This document shows positions 32,233-42,590 of a stretch of 64,000 nt of DNA, piece by piece. The stretch's first letter is position 1; each line of letters starts with the position of its first letter. This DNA comes from Hyphomicrobiales bacterium (GTDB lineage: Bacteria; Pseudomonadota; Alphaproteobacteria; Rhizobiales; MH13), in NCBI GenBank assembly GCA_017642935.1, contig JAEPOK010000001.1:620001-684000 (forward strand), in the 5' to 3' direction. The notes beneath the pieces were generated by a model. It worked only from the letters and a program-made list of their open reading frames with translations, was not told where the DNA came from and made no database searches. The position numbers were made by a program, and so were the translations under genes.

Positions 32233-33537
32233 TTAGTCCTTGAACACGCGGGCAAAAATCGTGTCGACATGCTTGGTGTGATACCCAAGATCGAACAGCT
32301 CTTCGAGCGCATCGCGCGAGAGGCCGGCCATGACCTCGTCATCACCCGTCAGTTCCTCAAAAAAGTCGGCGCCTTCGTGCCAGACCTTCATGGCGTTGCG
32401 CTGGACGAGCCTATAGGCGTCCTCGCGGCTGACGCCGGCCTGGGTCAGCGCCAAGAGCACGCGCTGCGAATGCATGAGTCCGCCAAGGCGGTTCATGTTC
32501 GCTTCCATGCGATCGGGATAGACCAGCAGCTTGTCGATCACGCTGGTGAGCCGCGCCAGTGCGAAGTCCAGCGTGATGGTGGCATCGGGTCCGATATAGC
32601 GCTCCACGGAGGAGTGCGAGATGTCGCGTTCATGCCAGAGGGCAACATTCTCCATCGCTGGCATCGCGTAGCTGCGCACCATACGGGCCAGACCTGTGAG
32701 ATTTTCTGTCAGCACCGGGTTGCGTTTGTGCGGCATCGCCGAGGAGCCTTTTTGCCCTGGCGAGAAATACTCTTCCACCTCAAGCACTTCGGTGCGTTGA
32801 AGGTGGCGAATTTCCGTTGCCAGCCGTTCAATGGACGAGGCGATCACGCCGAGCGTGGCAAAAAACATGGCGTGCCGATCGCGCGGGATCACCTGGGTGG
32901 AAATGGGTTCAGGCGTTAGACCCATCTTGTCTGCCACATGCGCCTCGACCGCTGGGTCGATGTTGGCGAATGTGCCAACAGCGCCGGACAGCGCGCAGGT
33001 GGCTATGTCGGCTCGCGCGGCCAACAGACGGTCCCTACACCGATCAAACTCGGCATAGGCCTGCGCCAGTTTCAAGCCGAAGGTTACCGGTTCGGCGTGA
33101 ATGCCATGCGAGCGGCCAATACAGACCGTCATTTTGTGCTCATAGGCCCGCTTCTTCAGCGCTGCCAGCAGGCCATCCAAATCGTCGAGCAAGATGTCGG
33201 AGGCACGGGTGAGTTGAACTGCAAGGCAGGTGTCGAGCACATCAGAAGAGGTCATGCCCTGGTGAACAAGCCGCGCTTGCGGCCCAACGATTTCGGCCAA
33301 ATGCGTCAGGAACGCGATGACGTCATGTTTGGTTTCGCGCTCGATTTCATCAATGCGATCAATGTCGAACGTCGCATTCCCACCGCGCGCCCAAACGGCT
33401 TCGGCCGCTTCTTCTGGGATCACACCGAGTTCGGCTTGCGCGTCGCAGGCATGCGCTTCGATCTCAAACCAAATGCGGAACTTGGTCTCCGGCGACCAGA
33501 TGTCGACCATCGGTTGACGCGCATAGCGAGGTATCAT
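32233..33537 (-). CDS. purB: Adenylosuccinate lyase
   Basis: PurB acts twice in purine synthesis, cleaving SAICAR to AICAR and adenylosuccinate to AMP. The 434-residue product has the fumarase-superfamily signature GSSAMPHKRNPVLTENLTGL at about 270-289, the MTSSDVLDTC segment, and His in SHGIHAEP. Length is normal. It is on the same strand as rpe (11-bp gap) and sits several kilobases from the other pur genes, which are also on the minus strand but in a separate run. Confidence 0.98.
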   Translation of the reverse strand: MIPRYARQPMVDIWSPETKFRIWFEIEAHACDAQAELGVIPEEAAEAVWARGGNATFDIDRIDEIERETKHDVIAFLTHLAEIVGPQARLVHQGMTSSDVLDTCLAVQLTRASDILLDDLDGLLAALKKRAYEHKMTVCIGRSHGIHAEPVTFGLKLAQAYAEFDRCRDRLLAARADIATCALSGAVGTFANIDPAVEAHVADKMGLTPEPISTQVIPRDRHAMFFATLGVIASSIERLATEIRHLQRTEVLEVEEYFSPGQKGSSAMPHKRNPVLTENLTGLARMVRSYAMPAMENVALWHERDISHSSVERYIGPDATITLDFALARLTSVIDKLLVYPDRMEANMNRLGGLMHSQRVLLALTQAGVSREDAYRLVQRNAMKVWHEGADFFEELTGDDEVMAGLSRDALEELFDLGYHTKHVDTIFARVFKD

Positions 33538-33548
33538 GGGGGATGTCC

Positions 33549-34244
33549 TTAGGCTGGTACTGCGGCGCGGATGGCGTTGATGGCGGCTTGGTAGTGGCTC
33601 GGATCGTCCGGCGTTCCGCCTTTGAAGACTGAGGAGCCTGCCACCAGCGCATTCGCGCCGGCCTCGATGACGCTTGGCGCTGTTTGTGGCGTGATGCCCC
33701 CATCGACCTCAAGTGTGATGTCGCGTTCGCCGATCATGGTTCTTATCTCGGCGATCTTGGCCGTCTGGCTGGCGATGAAGCTTTGTCCGCCGAAGCCCGG
33801 ATTCACTGTCATGACCAGCACCAAATCGAGCAAATCAAGCACTTCGGCGATGACGCTGGCGGGCGTGCCGGGGTTCAGCGAGACCCCGGCTTTTTTGCCC
33901 AGAGCCTTGATGGCCATCAGCGAGCGGTGAAGGTGCGGACCGGCTTCGGCATGCACGGTGATGATGTCCGCGCCGGCCTCGGCAAAAGCCTCGAGATAAG
34001 GATCGCAGGGCGCGATCATCAAATGCACGTCGAGCACCTTGTCCGTGTGCGGGCGGATCGCTTCAACGATTGCCGGCCCGAAACTGATGTTGGGCACGAA
34101 ATGGCCGTCCATCACGTCCAGATGCACCCAATCGCAGCCGGCCTGATCGATAGCGCGCACTTCATCGCGCAGGCGGGAGAAGTCCGAGGCAAGAATGGAG
34201 GGGGCAATGATGAGAGGCTGAGTCATGGGTTTCGAGTGCGTCAT
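33549..34244 (-). CDS. rpe: Ribulose-phosphate 3-epimerase
   Basis: Rpe interconverts ribulose 5-phosphate and xylulose 5-phosphate. The 231-residue TIM-barrel product has [17 protein letters not shown], the metal-binding [16 protein letters not shown] and [12 protein letters not shown] motifs, and [11 protein letters not shown] near the C-terminus. Start choice is uncertain: an ATG six codons in (34226) gives the more usual N-terminus [10 protein letters not shown]. It lies between a BASS-like transporter (23 bp) and purB (11 bp). Confidence 0.97.
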   Translation of the reverse strand: MTHSKPMTQPLIIAPSILASDFSRLRDEVRAIDQAGCDWVHLDVMDGHFVPNISFGPAIVEAIRPHTDKVLDVHLMIAPCDPYLEAFAEAGADIITVHAEAGPHLHRSLMAIKALGKKAGVSLNPGTPASVIAEVLDLLDLVLVMTVNPGFGGQSFIASQTAKIAEIRTMIGERDITLEVDGGITPQTAPSVIEAGANALVAGSSVFKGGTPDDPSHYQAAINAIRAAVPA

Positions 34245-34267
34245 CGGCTGGCGAGGGTCAAGGGCCG

Positions 34268-35239
34268 CTAAGGCGTAAGCTGTGAGGATTGGCGCTGGCG
34301 ACGGGCAAGTTCGATAAACCAGGGCATGAAGTAGATCGGAAACTGGCCGACGGCGAACCAGAGCCAGGTGGTCTCGGGGATGGCAAGGCCCAGCGCCGCC
34401 ACCATCAAGCCCATGTTGCGCAAGCCTGTGGCAAACGCGATGGACATGGCTTGATCGGCAGGCAGAAAGAAGAGCGCGGCGCGCATCAACGCCATTTGAC
34501 CGATGGCCAGCGCGAAGGTGGCGACAAACAGGCCTGCCACCAGCGCTGGTGAGGCGAGGAGCGCCGGTCCAAATCCGTCCATGACGGCAATCGCAAACAC
34601 CAGCATCACAAGCACATTGACGCCGTCGAAGGTGGTGCGGTTGCGTTCCAGCCTTTCCTGGCCAACCAGGCGTTTGATGATCGCGGCAAGGATCATCGCG
34701 CCGGCCATAAAACCCGCCAGGCGCAATCCAATCGTGATGCCATCAAAAGGCAGGGCCTCGGCCGAGAAGAAGAGGCGCGCGTGCAAGGTCGCGATGAACG
34801 GTGTTGCCGCCATGCAAAGGATCAGGAAGGCCAGGGCGATGGCGCCGGGCAGGCGCAAAAGGCTGGCAAAAATTGGAACGGCTGTGATCGGTGGAACGGC
34901 GAGCGCGATGAACAGCGCGAGATAGAGATCGGGATGGGACTGATCAAAACCGATTGCTTGGGCAATCCAGAACGCCAGGCCCGGCATGATGAGCATCGCA
35001 ATGATCGTCGCGATGATGACGGGCAAGGGTGCGCGAAATTCCCGGCCAACCGCCCGAAAACCGATGCGCAAAAAGGCCAAAGTCAGGAGTGTCAGGATCG
35101 CTTCATCAAGAAACGGTCGCATCGTCGCTGATAAGAACGGTAGTGCTGCACCGACCAAAAGGCTGAGCGCGATGGCGAGTGTGCCATGGCGGCCCAGAAA
35201 GGTGAGGGGAGCGAGGAGCAGGTTCACGGCGCGCGACAT
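34268..35239 (-). CDS. Polytopic membrane protein, bile acid:sodium symporter-like
   Basis: The 323-residue product has about nine to ten hydrophobic helices. The pattern of [20 protein letters not shown] near residue 42, [20 protein letters not shown], and the late segment [19 protein letters not shown] resembles the BASS (bile acid:sodium symporter) superfamily, where the last motif is part of the ion-binding crossover. The substrate is unknown and the family call is from pattern only. It heads a run with rpe, purB and a hydrolase. Confidence 0.65.
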   Translation of the reverse strand: MSRAVNLLLAPLTFLGRHGTLAIALSLLVGAALPFLSATMRPFLDEAILTLLTLAFLRIGFRAVGREFRAPLPVIIATIIAMLIMPGLAFWIAQAIGFDQSHPDLYLALFIALAVPPITAVPIFASLLRLPGAIALAFLILCMAATPFIATLHARLFFSAEALPFDGITIGLRLAGFMAGAMILAAIIKRLVGQERLERNRTTFDGVNVLVMLVFAIAVMDGFGPALLASPALVAGLFVATFALAIGQMALMRAALFFLPADQAMSIAFATGLRNMGLMVAALGLAIPETTWLWFAVGQFPIYFMPWFIELARRQRQSSQLTP

Positions 35240-35261
35240 CCGTGCGCTTTACTGCGTTGGC

Positions 35262-36257
35262 TCACAGCATGGAACGGTCTTTCTGCAAAACCTTATGAAT
35301 TCCACGCGCAATGGACCGTGCCATCGTCGCCGTCCCGGCGGCCTGGACCAAGGCGAGCAGCCCTGGGTCTGATAGTGGGTCTGACGTTGCCACCGATGCG
35401 CCAAAGACCAAGTCGCCGTCCAACGCTGTGTGGGCGGGATAGATTGCTGCGGCGATCCCATCCTGTCCGGCGATGGCAAGGCTATGGCAACCGCGTTTGT
35501 CCAAAGCGGTGTCAGTGATGATGCAGCCGATGGTGGTGTTTTGCCCGGGCTCGGCCAGTGTTTTCATGAAAAGCCGCGTTGGATCGACTGGACCCGCGCC
35601 CAAGCCACCAAACTCGTCGTCCAACTCAAATGGCCAGGCGCGCAAATAGGGTCCTCGGTCAAGAAACGGACTTCCCACCGCGTTGACCGCCACAAGGGCA
35701 GCGACGGTTTTGCCCTGCAGGCTTTCCGGAGCGTCCTTGCCGAAAACGCAAGACGCCATGCCCAGAGCGCCGGAGCCGCCCGTTCCGATTGTCGCGCCTG
35801 CACCGGCGCCGACTTCGCCCAGCCTCGGTGATCGGTCGGCGTTGTGAAAGGCCGATTGCCCCAGAGATCGATAATGTGCTTGGAGATCATCGGGTTTTTC
35901 ACCGCCGTTGGCGAGATCAAACAGGATGGCCGCCGGTACGATGGGCACGCGCGCCGGGCCGGCCTGAAAACCACGCCCCGCCTTAGCAAGCTCCTGCACA
36001 ACCGGTTCGGTGGCGGCCAAACCAAAGGCTGAACCGCCCGACAAGACCAGTGCATCGATTCTGTCGACCGTCCGGCTTGGATCAAGAAGTTCGGTTTCGC
36101 GTGTGCCTGGCGCCTGTCCGAGAATTGAGACGCTAGCGGTCGAGGGCGAATCAAAGACCACCACGCTTGTGCCGGTTTTGGCTTTCTGATCACTGGCATG
36201 CCCGATGCGCACGCCGGCGATATCGGCCGGGCTATTGGTTTCTCCCTTATGCCACAT
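35262..36257 (-). CDS. P1-family (DmpA/S58) aminopeptidase-like protein
   Basis: From ATG 36257 the product is 331 residues. It matches the P1/DmpA family: ITDIAGVRIGH-like N-terminus (DIAGVRIGHASDQ), LSGGSAFGLAA, and the self-processing region EVGAGAGATIGTGGSGALGMAS, where a Ser or Thr becomes the new N-terminal nucleophile. Family members are D-amino-acid or beta-amino-acid peptidases, and some act as amidases. AAGGAAAAA precedes the ATG; the longer upstream frame has no family match. It is divergent from the SBP gene. Confidence 0.88.
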   Translation of the reverse strand: MWHKGETNSPADIAGVRIGHASDQKAKTGTSVVVFDSPSTASVSILGQAPGTRETELLDPSRTVDRIDALVLSGGSAFGLAATEPVVQELAKAGRGFQAGPARVPIVPAAILFDLANGGEKPDDLQAHYRSLGQSAFHNADRSPRLGEVGAGAGATIGTGGSGALGMASCVFGKDAPESLQGKTVAALVAVNAVGSPFLDRGPYLRAWPFELDDEFGGLGAGPVDPTRLFMKTLAEPGQNTTIGCIITDTALDKRGCHSLAIAGQDGIAAAIYPAHTALDGDLVFGASVATSDPLSDPGLLALVQAAGTATMARSIARGIHKVLQKDRSML

Positions 36258-36374
36258 GGCGCTTTTTCCTTGTTTTGTGGCACGTTGGACGGATTGCCAC
36301 GGCTTCAAAGCCTTGCGAGCCGCCGCGCTTGTTGATCTTAATCGCTGCGATCCGTCTCCAACCCAAGGGAAATC

Positions 36375-37493
36375 ATGCGCGAAGTAAAGTCTCTGGTGTT
36401 CGGATGTCTTTGCTTGGCCGTGGTCAGCCAACCGGTTGTCGCGCAACAAAGCAGCGCACCAGTGCGTGAAGCGGTTCATATCGGTGTTCTGGCGCCTCTG
36501 TCCGGGCCGTTTGAAGTGCTGGGGCGCCAAGTCGAGCGAGGTGTCGCGCTTGCGATCGAGCGGTTAGGCGATGACGTCGATGTGACGGTCACGGCGGTGG
36601 ATGATGCATGTGAGGAAGAACGCGGGCGCGATGCGGCCAATCAGCTTGTCGGTGCGCAGGTCGATGTCGTCATTGGCGGGGTGTGTTGGCGACCAGCGGT
36701 CTCGGCGCGCAATGTTTTTGCCTTTGCCGATATTCCCTTTGTATCAAGCGGCGTTCGCTATCAAAGTTTCACCGATGAAGCCGATGGCCCGGTTTTTCGT
36801 CTGAGTGGGCGCGACGATGATCAGGCGCGCTACCTGGCGGACGCCATTTTGGACGGCACGCTGGATGGCGCTGTTGGTGGCCCTGCGCGCAACCGCCCGC
36901 TGGTGGTGTTCTACACCGATGGCAATTATGGGCGGACCTTGGCCGATGGCGTTGAAGCGGCGCTCGGTGAGGAGGGCGTCACTCTGGCGCTATCTGAGGC
37001 CTTTGTGCCGGACGGTAATTTGGATGCGTTGGTCGGCCGTGCGCAGGCCGAGGGCGCGGGTTTGGTGATCGTGTTGGCGGGGCAGGCCGACAGTGCGCTT
37101 CTGGCCGATGCGCTGCATCAACGGTTGCCGGATGTGCCTGTGCTCGCCGGTGACAGCGTCATGACCGCCGAATTCCGCTTGATGGCGGGTGAGGGTGTGG
37201 AGGGCGTTGTGTTTGCGCGACCAACGCCGTGGCGCACACTGGTGGATGAGGCCACGCTATCTGAGCTTGAGGGCGAGGACCTCGGATCAATGGCAGGGCT
37301 TGTTCTGCCGTCGATGGCGGCCGCACAGGTTGCTCTTGCGATGCTCGATGGCGACGAGGCGCCCTTTGACACCGTACTCGGTCCAATCCGCTTTGATGCC
37401 ATCGGTGATGCCAACGTGCCATCGTTTCAGCTTTGGCAATGGCGTGACGGATTGATCTGGCCGTTCGAGCCGGTGGTGCGTGAAGCGGGCTGA
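36375..37493 (+). CDS. Periplasmic binding protein, LivJ-like (type 1)
   Basis: The 372-residue product has a signal peptide (about 1-24, ending VVAQQ) and a type 1 periplasmic binding protein fold similar to Leu/Ile/Val or amide/urea receptors: HIGVLAPLSGPFEVLGRQVERG at about 36-56, then DACEEERGRDAANQL. No ABC membrane or ATPase genes are adjacent, so the transporter partner must be elsewhere, or the protein acts as a sensor. It is convergent with ccdA, seven bases apart, and the two stop codons lie in one small inverted repeat (37489-37510). Confidence 0.88.
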   Translation: MREVKSLVFGCLCLAVVSQPVVAQQSSAPVREAVHIGVLAPLSGPFEVLGRQVERGVALAIERLGDDVDVTVTAVDDACEEERGRDAANQLVGAQVDVVIGGVCWRPAVSARNVFAFADIPFVSSGVRYQSFTDEADGPVFRLSGRDDDQARYLADAILDGTLDGAVGGPARNRPLVVFYTDGNYGRTLADGVEAALGEEGVTLALSEAFVPDGNLDALVGRAQAEGAGLVIVLAGQADSALLADALHQRLPDVPVLAGDSVMTAEFRLMAGEGVEGVVFARPTPWRTLVDEATLSELEGEDLGSMAGLVLPSMAAAQVALAMLDGDEAPFDTVLGPIRFDAIGDANVPSFQLWQWRDGLIWPFEPVVREAG

Positions 37494-37510
37494 CCCTCGA
37501 TCAGGTCAGC
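37489..37510. repeat. Inverted repeat spanning two convergent stop codons
   Basis: GCTGACC pairs with GGTCAGC across an 8-base loop. It contains the SBP stop (37491-37493) and the ccdA stop (37501-37503). There is no T-run, so terminator activity is uncertain. Confidence 0.35.
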
Positions 37511-38238
37511 GCTACTAGGCCAGGAAAGCGATCGAGCATCCAATTGGCAAGGATCGTATGCCAGCCAAGCAGGAATGCCGTGCCGGTTGCGACCAGTAAG
37601 GCCCCGGTCGCCCGCTCCATGGTTTGCATGTGCTCGCGGAACTTGCCGAGAAACCGCGTGAATGGACCGACAGCAAGCGCCGCCAGAATGAACGGCAGTC
37701 CCATGCCCAGCGCGTAGACAAGCAACAGGCTCGCGCCTTGACCAACTGTTTCACGGCTCGCTGCGACAGCCAGGACAGCCCCCAAGATCGGACCGATGCA
37801 CGGCGTCCAGGCGAAGCCGAAGGCCAATCCCATCGCCAATGCGCCACCTGGGCCGGAGGTCGATTTTGGGCCTTCGATCTTTGCCTGACGATAGAGCAGG
37901 GACCAGCGAAAGACGCCGAGAAAATGTAGGCCCATAATGATGATGGCGATGCCCGCGACGATCGACAGAATGGCGGAATATTGTCTCAAGAGCAGGCTGA
38001 TCTGCGTTGCAGTTGCGCCAAGCAGCACGAACACCAGCGAAATGCCGACAACAAAAGCAACTGACTGGATCAGCAGGAACCGCGAGAGCTTGGCGCTGCG
38101 CGCATCATCGGAAAGCTCTTCCAGCGACGCGCCTGTCATATAGGTGAGATAGGCGGGGACAAGCGGCAGCACGCAGGGGGAGAGAAAGGAAATAACGCCC
38201 GCGAGAAAAACCGCTGCAAATGTCAGTTCGCCGATCAT
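37501..38238 (-). CDS. ccdA: Cytochrome c biogenesis thiol transporter CcdA
   Basis: CcdA carries reducing equivalents across the inner membrane to periplasmic thiol-disulfide proteins for cytochrome c maturation. From ATG 38238 the product is 245 residues with six hydrophobic helices, the first redox Cys in FLSPCVLPLVP (Cys22), and a second in WTPCIGPILGA. An upstream in-frame extension of 32 residues lacks family similarity. It is not next to other ccm genes in this window. Confidence 0.93.
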   Translation of the reverse strand: MIGELTFAAVFLAGVISFLSPCVLPLVPAYLTYMTGASLEELSDDARSAKLSRFLLIQSVAFVVGISLVFVLLGATATQISLLLRQYSAILSIVAGIAIIIMGLHFLGVFRWSLLYRQAKIEGPKSTSGPGGALAMGLAFGFAWTPCIGPILGAVLAVAASRETVGQGASLLLVYALGMGLPFILAALAVGPFTRFLGKFREHMQTMERATGALLVATGTAFLLGWHTILANWMLDRFPGLVALT

Positions 38239-38402
38239 TGATCCGTCGGTTCCTATCCGCTCGCTTTGCCGCGTCGATAGTGCACGCTTGAGCGATACAC
38301 CAGATTGGCCGTTGTTGATGTTGATATGGCCCAAGGCGCAGCGCCTTGGAACCCCACTTCACGGGCTGTTGCAGTGTCGTGATGCCGCAAGAGCGGCCGT
38401 GA

Positions 38403-38585
38403 TCACTGACCTTTAGCGGCCGTTGGGTCGGCCTGACTGATCGTACTGGCTTGCGACCGGCAGCGTTTTGAGCAGTAAACGACGTTGTCCCAGTCTCGCT
38501 CCCATTTCTTTCGCCATAGGAACGGCTTTTGGCAGACCGGGCAGATTTTCGACGGCAGGTCGGCCTTTTTGCGCATTTTGGCCAT
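38403..38585 (-). CDS. DUF2256 small zinc-binding-type protein
   Basis: From ATG 38585 the product is 60 residues. It matches DUF2256: [20 protein letters not shown], then VVYCSKRCR, with four cysteines that suit a zinc site. The function is unknown. It starts 2 bp after the stop of the photolyase gene, and the family is often linked with photolyase genes. Longer in-frame starts would overlap the photolyase, so I used the short one. Confidence 0.85.
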   Translation of the reverse strand: MAKMRKKADLPSKICPVCQKPFLWRKKWERDWDNVVYCSKRCRSQASTISQADPTAAKGQ

Positions 38586-38587
38586 GG

Positions 38588-40123
38588 CTAAAGGTCCAAC
38601 TCCAGTTGGTTGGCCGGTTTCTTCTTCACCCAAGCGCGCCCTTGTTTTGGTGTGTGGCGCGAGGACTTGCGCGAACCATGTTTTAAGTAGATGGCGCGTT
38701 GATGCTGGTAAAACCCATCGCTGGCGCGGATGCGGGTGAGGCGCTCTCGGGCAGCACGTGCAGCTTCTTGATGGTCGATGATCGGAGCTGGGTAGGATTC
38801 GTCGAGAACAAAGCCCTGTTCACGTGCTTCCAGCGGCGAAAGTGTCCAGGGTTCATGAACCGCGCGACCCGTGAGCTGGCTTAGCTCGGGTACCCACCGC
38901 TTGATAAACAATCCGTCAGGGTCTTGGTCATGGCCTTGCTTGACTGGATTGTAGAGCCGCGGTGTGTTGATTGCGGTCGAACCTGACTGCATCTGAACCT
39001 GCGGCCAGTGAATGCCGGGCTCGTAGTCGGTGAAAAGTTGCGCCAGCCGCGTGCCGGTGGCCCGCCAATCAAGCCAAAGATGGTAGCTGGCAAACGCGAC
39101 CAACATCGCGCGCATACGGAAATTGATCCAACCGGTCGCGATCAGAGAGCGCATGCAGGCATCAACGAACGGAAAACCGGTGTTGCCAATCGCCCAGGCT
39201 TCAAAAAGCGGATCTCCGACACCTTTCGTGCGCGCCTCACGAAAGGCTGGGTGCAGATCGCGCCACTCCATCTCCGGTTCGCTTTCAAACTTTTGGATGA
39301 AGTGGCAGTGCCAGTGCAGTCGTGCGATGAAAGCGTTGAGGCCACGGGGCGGGATCGGCTGATGGTCTGGCGGTACAGTCTTCAGCGCACGCAAGTCGTT
39401 GTAGGCGCGCTGCACAACCTCGCGCATTGAGAGCGTGCCATAGGCAAGGTGAGGGGAAAGCCGAGAACAGGCGTCAGCCGCACTGATTGGGCTCGACATC
39501 GCGCGTTGATAGTGTCGCGCCCGGCCTGATGTCAAAAAGCTTTCAAAGAGCGCAAGACCCCGAGCGCGGCCGCCGCGCTGTCGCTGCGGGCAGGGATCAT
39601 CGACAAGGCCCAGATCGTCCAGGCTTGGCAATGGTTCACTTGTCGCATCGGCGTAGGTAATGGTGTCAGGCAGTGTGGCAAGTGGCTCAGCCATGAAGGC
39701 TTCCCACTGCCGCGCCCAGCGATCGCGGTTGATCGGGCCTCGCACCACGCCAAACTGCCTGATTTGCGTCCAACCGATGCCCATTCCGTGGCACCAGCGT
39801 GCAACGGCTTTGTCGCGTTCATAGGTCCAGGCATTGCCCGTTTCCTCATGCGACCAGATGTGGCGAATGCCATGGCTTTCATGGAGCGCGTTGAGGATGG
39901 CCGTGATCTTGCCGATCCGTACGCAGAGCGGAACGCCCTGCGTTCGCAGATCATCGACGCTCTCGCGCCAAAAAAGATAATGCCGCGAAGAGGTTTCAGG
40001 CAGTTCCCAATAATCTGATTCAACCGCAACAAGCGGCAAAACGGGGCCGTTTTGTGCCGCCATCGCCAAGGGGGCATGGTCAGCGGCACGCAGGTCGCGT
40101 TTGAACCAAACAAGCTCGATCAT
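38588..40123 (-). CDS. Photolyase/cryptochrome family flavoprotein
   Basis: The 511-residue product has the photolyase N-terminal antenna domain (about 1-140, starting [15 protein letters not shown]) and a C-terminal FAD domain with [33 protein letters not shown] and [23 protein letters not shown] split over the FAD pocket. Such proteins repair UV pyrimidine dimers or act as light sensors; which applies here is open. A basic C-terminal tail ([20 protein letters not shown]) could aid DNA binding. It is divergent from the iron-sulfur photolyase at 40222. Confidence 0.9.
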   Translation of the reverse strand: MIELVWFKRDLRAADHAPLAMAAQNGPVLPLVAVESDYWELPETSSRHYLFWRESVDDLRTQGVPLCVRIGKITAILNALHESHGIRHIWSHEETGNAWTYERDKAVARWCHGMGIGWTQIRQFGVVRGPINRDRWARQWEAFMAEPLATLPDTITYADATSEPLPSLDDLGLVDDPCPQRQRGGRARGLALFESFLTSGRARHYQRAMSSPISAADACSRLSPHLAYGTLSMREVVQRAYNDLRALKTVPPDHQPIPPRGLNAFIARLHWHCHFIQKFESEPEMEWRDLHPAFREARTKGVGDPLFEAWAIGNTGFPFVDACMRSLIATGWINFRMRAMLVAFASYHLWLDWRATGTRLAQLFTDYEPGIHWPQVQMQSGSTAINTPRLYNPVKQGHDQDPDGLFIKRWVPELSQLTGRAVHEPWTLSPLEAREQGFVLDESYPAPIIDHQEAARAARERLTRIRASDGFYQHQRAIYLKHGSRKSSRHTPKQGRAWVKKKPANQLELDL

Positions 40124-40221
40124 TGGGGTTGAACTGACTCCCTGCGCCCTAGGTGGGAGCTAATCTAAGGCGTCGCGCGCCTATCGCCAGCGTACCGGCC
40201 ATCACAAACTGCAGGTGTTTT

Positions 40222-41745
40222 ATGCCCACACTCCGTCTCGTGCTCGGTGACCAGCTTTCCATGAGCCTTTCGTCGCTCGCTGATTGGCAAGGGGGGGACA
40301 CAATCCTGATGTGCGAGGTGATGGAGGAGGCCAGTTATGTGCCCCATCACAAGAAGAAGCTTGCCTTTGTATTTTCGGCGATGCGCCACTTTGCCGAGGC
40401 GCTGGAATCCTCAGGTAAGGCCGTGCGGTACGTGCAGCTCGATGATCCGGACAATTCGGGTGGCTTTGCCGGTGAGCTCCAGCGTGCATTGGCCGCCGGC
40501 GATTACGACCGCGTTGTGATCACTGAGCCTGGCGAATGGCGGGTGATGGAGATGATCCATAGCTGGCAGGACAGCTTGGATGTTCCGGTGATCGTGCGCG
40601 AGGACACCCGGTTTTTCGCAAGCCTCGGTCAGTTCGAGCGATGGGCCGATGGCAAAAAGCAACTGCGCATGGAGTTTTTCTATCGCGAGATGCGCCGCGA
40701 GACCGGCTATCTGATGGACGGCGATAAACCGGAAGGCGGGCAGTGGAACTTTGACAAGGAAAACCGCCGCAAGCTGCCCAAAGATGTGGCGTTGCCGGAT
40801 CGGCTGAAGTTTGAGCCTGACGCGATCACGCACGAGGTACTGAAGCTGGTGAACGCGCGCTTCTCAGACAATTTCGGTGACTTGGAACCGTTCGACATGC
40901 CGGTGACCCGGGATCAGGCGCTTGGGGTGCTCGACCATTTCATCGATACCTGTTTGCCGCAGTTTGGCGACTATCAAGATGCGTTGGTGGAGGGCGAGGC
41001 CTTTTTGTTCCATTCCACCATCTCGGCAGTCATGAACGTCGGCTTGCTTTTGCCGAAAGAGGCCTGTGACGCCGCGCAGGCGGCGTATGACGTGGGTTCC
41101 GCGCCGCTTAACGCCGTTGAAGGGTTCATCCGGCAGATCCTTGGCTGGCGGGAATATGTGCGCGGCCTCTATTGGCTGAAAATGCCGGACTACAAGATGC
41201 TCAACGCCTTAGACGCCGATCGCCCGCTGCCGGACTTTTTTTGGACCGGTGACACCGACATGGCGTGTTTGGCCGATGCCATCGCGACCACGAAGACGCA
41301 CGCCTACGCCCACCACATTCAACGGCTGATGATCACCGGAAATTTCGCGCTGCTCGCCGGGATTGCGCCGGGCGCTATCAACGAGTGGTACATGGTTGTC
41401 TATGCCGACGCCTATGAGTGGGTTGAGCTGCCCAACACCCACGGCATGGCTATCTTTGCCGATGGCGGGATTATGGCCTCCAAGCCCTACGCTGCCTCCG
41501 GCGCCTATATCGACCGCATGAGCGATCATTGCGCTGGGTGCCGGTACAAGGTGAAGGAGAAAAACGGACCTGATGCCTGCCCGTTCAACTATCTTTATTG
41601 GGACTTCATCATCCGCAATGCGGACCACCTTCGAGCCAATCCAAGGATGGGCATGATCTATCGTTCGTTAGAAAGAACGAGCGATGAACGCCGCGCTGCT
41701 ATCAAAAGTGACGCTGAGTCATTTTTTAAGAAACTGTTTAGCTAG
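40222..41745 (+). CDS. phrB: Iron-sulfur (6-4) photolyase, PhrB/FeS-BCP type
   Basis: From ATG 40222 the product is 507 residues. It has the FeS-BCP domain order: N-terminal antenna domain (TLRLVLGDQLSMSL start), a middle helical region, and a C-terminal FAD region with four cysteines at residues 349, 437, 440 and 453 (CAGC and CPFNYLYWDF motifs). Agrobacterium PhrB uses Cys350, 438, 441 and 454 for its [4Fe-4S] cluster, so the spacing is the same, shifted by one. PhrB repairs (6-4) photoproducts. It is divergent from another photolyase-like gene, 98 bp apart. Confidence 0.94.
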   Translation: MPTLRLVLGDQLSMSLSSLADWQGGDTILMCEVMEEASYVPHHKKKLAFVFSAMRHFAEALESSGKAVRYVQLDDPDNSGGFAGELQRALAAGDYDRVVITEPGEWRVMEMIHSWQDSLDVPVIVREDTRFFASLGQFERWADGKKQLRMEFFYREMRRETGYLMDGDKPEGGQWNFDKENRRKLPKDVALPDRLKFEPDAITHEVLKLVNARFSDNFGDLEPFDMPVTRDQALGVLDHFIDTCLPQFGDYQDALVEGEAFLFHSTISAVMNVGLLLPKEACDAAQAAYDVGSAPLNAVEGFIRQILGWREYVRGLYWLKMPDYKMLNALDADRPLPDFFWTGDTDMACLADAIATTKTHAYAHHIQRLMITGNFALLAGIAPGAINEWYMVVYADAYEWVELPNTHGMAIFADGGIMASKPYAASGAYIDRMSDHCAGCRYKVKEKNGPDACPFNYLYWDFIIRNADHLRANPRMGMIYRSLERTSDERRAAIKSDAESFFKKLFS

Positions 41746-41770
41746 CAATCACTTATCATGAAAAGCTAAC

Positions 41771-42520
41771 TTAATCATTCGATTCAAGATAGGGTGGTTT
41801 TGGGATCGATTGATGCGCTGACCTTAGGGCAGCTGACCATCGCTCCTGCAGATCGTGGAAGTAGGGTTCGCCATGTTCGATGCGGGTCGATAGAGAGGCC
41901 TGTATCGCGTCGCGGCGGATCGCCCAGAGGTCGATCGGCATGCCCACGCCAAGGTTGGAGCGCATGGTGGAATCCATCGAGATTAGGCCTATCTTCACCG
42001 CATCCGACAGGTTGGTCTGAAACGTGATCGCGCGGTCGAGGATGGGCTTGCCATATTTGTGTTCCCCTATTTGCAGGTAGGGCGTGTCTTCCGTCGCTTC
42101 GATGAAGTTACCTGCCGCGTAGACCATGAAGAGGCGCAAGCGGCCGCCCTTAACCTGTCCGCCGACCAGCATGGTGACGTCAAAGGCGGCGCCCATGCCC
42201 TGCGAACTGCCATTGTTCATCCGCATGACCTCGCCAATCGCGCGGCCGACGTAACTTGCGGTCAGAAACATGGTGGGATGATCGTAGATCGTTTCCAGCA
42301 TGCCGGTTTGCGGGTTTTCAAACCCATCGGACATGATGGACATAACCGCCTGGCTGACGGCCAAATTGCCGGCAGTGGCAATGGCAATGCTGCGCTCGCC
42401 TGGCTGCTCAAAGCGATAGAGCTTTTGAAAAGTCGCGATGTTGTCGAGCCCGGCATTGGTACGGGTGTCGGCGATCATCACCAAGCCCTCTTCGACCAAG
42501 AGGCCAACGCAATAGGTCAA
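41771..42520 (-). CDS. Anbu (ancestral beta subunit) proteasome-like protein
   Basis: The 249-residue product is an Ntn-hydrolase of the Anbu family, related to 20S proteasome beta subunits and HslV. It starts MTY, so after removal of Met the Thr would be residue 1, the expected nucleophile; Asp (in ADTRTN) and Lys (in TFQKLY) match the proteasome-type Asp17 and Lys32-33. There is no propeptide. It is the last gene of an operon with ATP-grasp, alpha-E and transglutaminase-like genes. Anbu peptidase activity is poorly established, so the biochemical role is open. Confidence 0.93.
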   Translation of the reverse strand: MTYCVGLLVEEGLVMIADTRTNAGLDNIATFQKLYRFEQPGERSIAIATAGNLAVSQAVMSIMSDGFENPQTGMLETIYDHPTMFLTASYVGRAIGEVMRMNNGSSQGMGAAFDVTMLVGGQVKGGRLRLFMVYAAGNFIEATEDTPYLQIGEHKYGKPILDRAITFQTNLSDAVKIGLISMDSTMRSNLGVGMPIDLWAIRRDAIQASLSTRIEHGEPYFHDLQERWSAALRSAHQSIPKPPYLESND

Positions 42521-42590
42521 GGCTGACGTTCCTTCATGCCGTCATCGCCGCGCGGAAAGCGCGCCGATGGTCTGCCGCTAAAGGCTAGCG

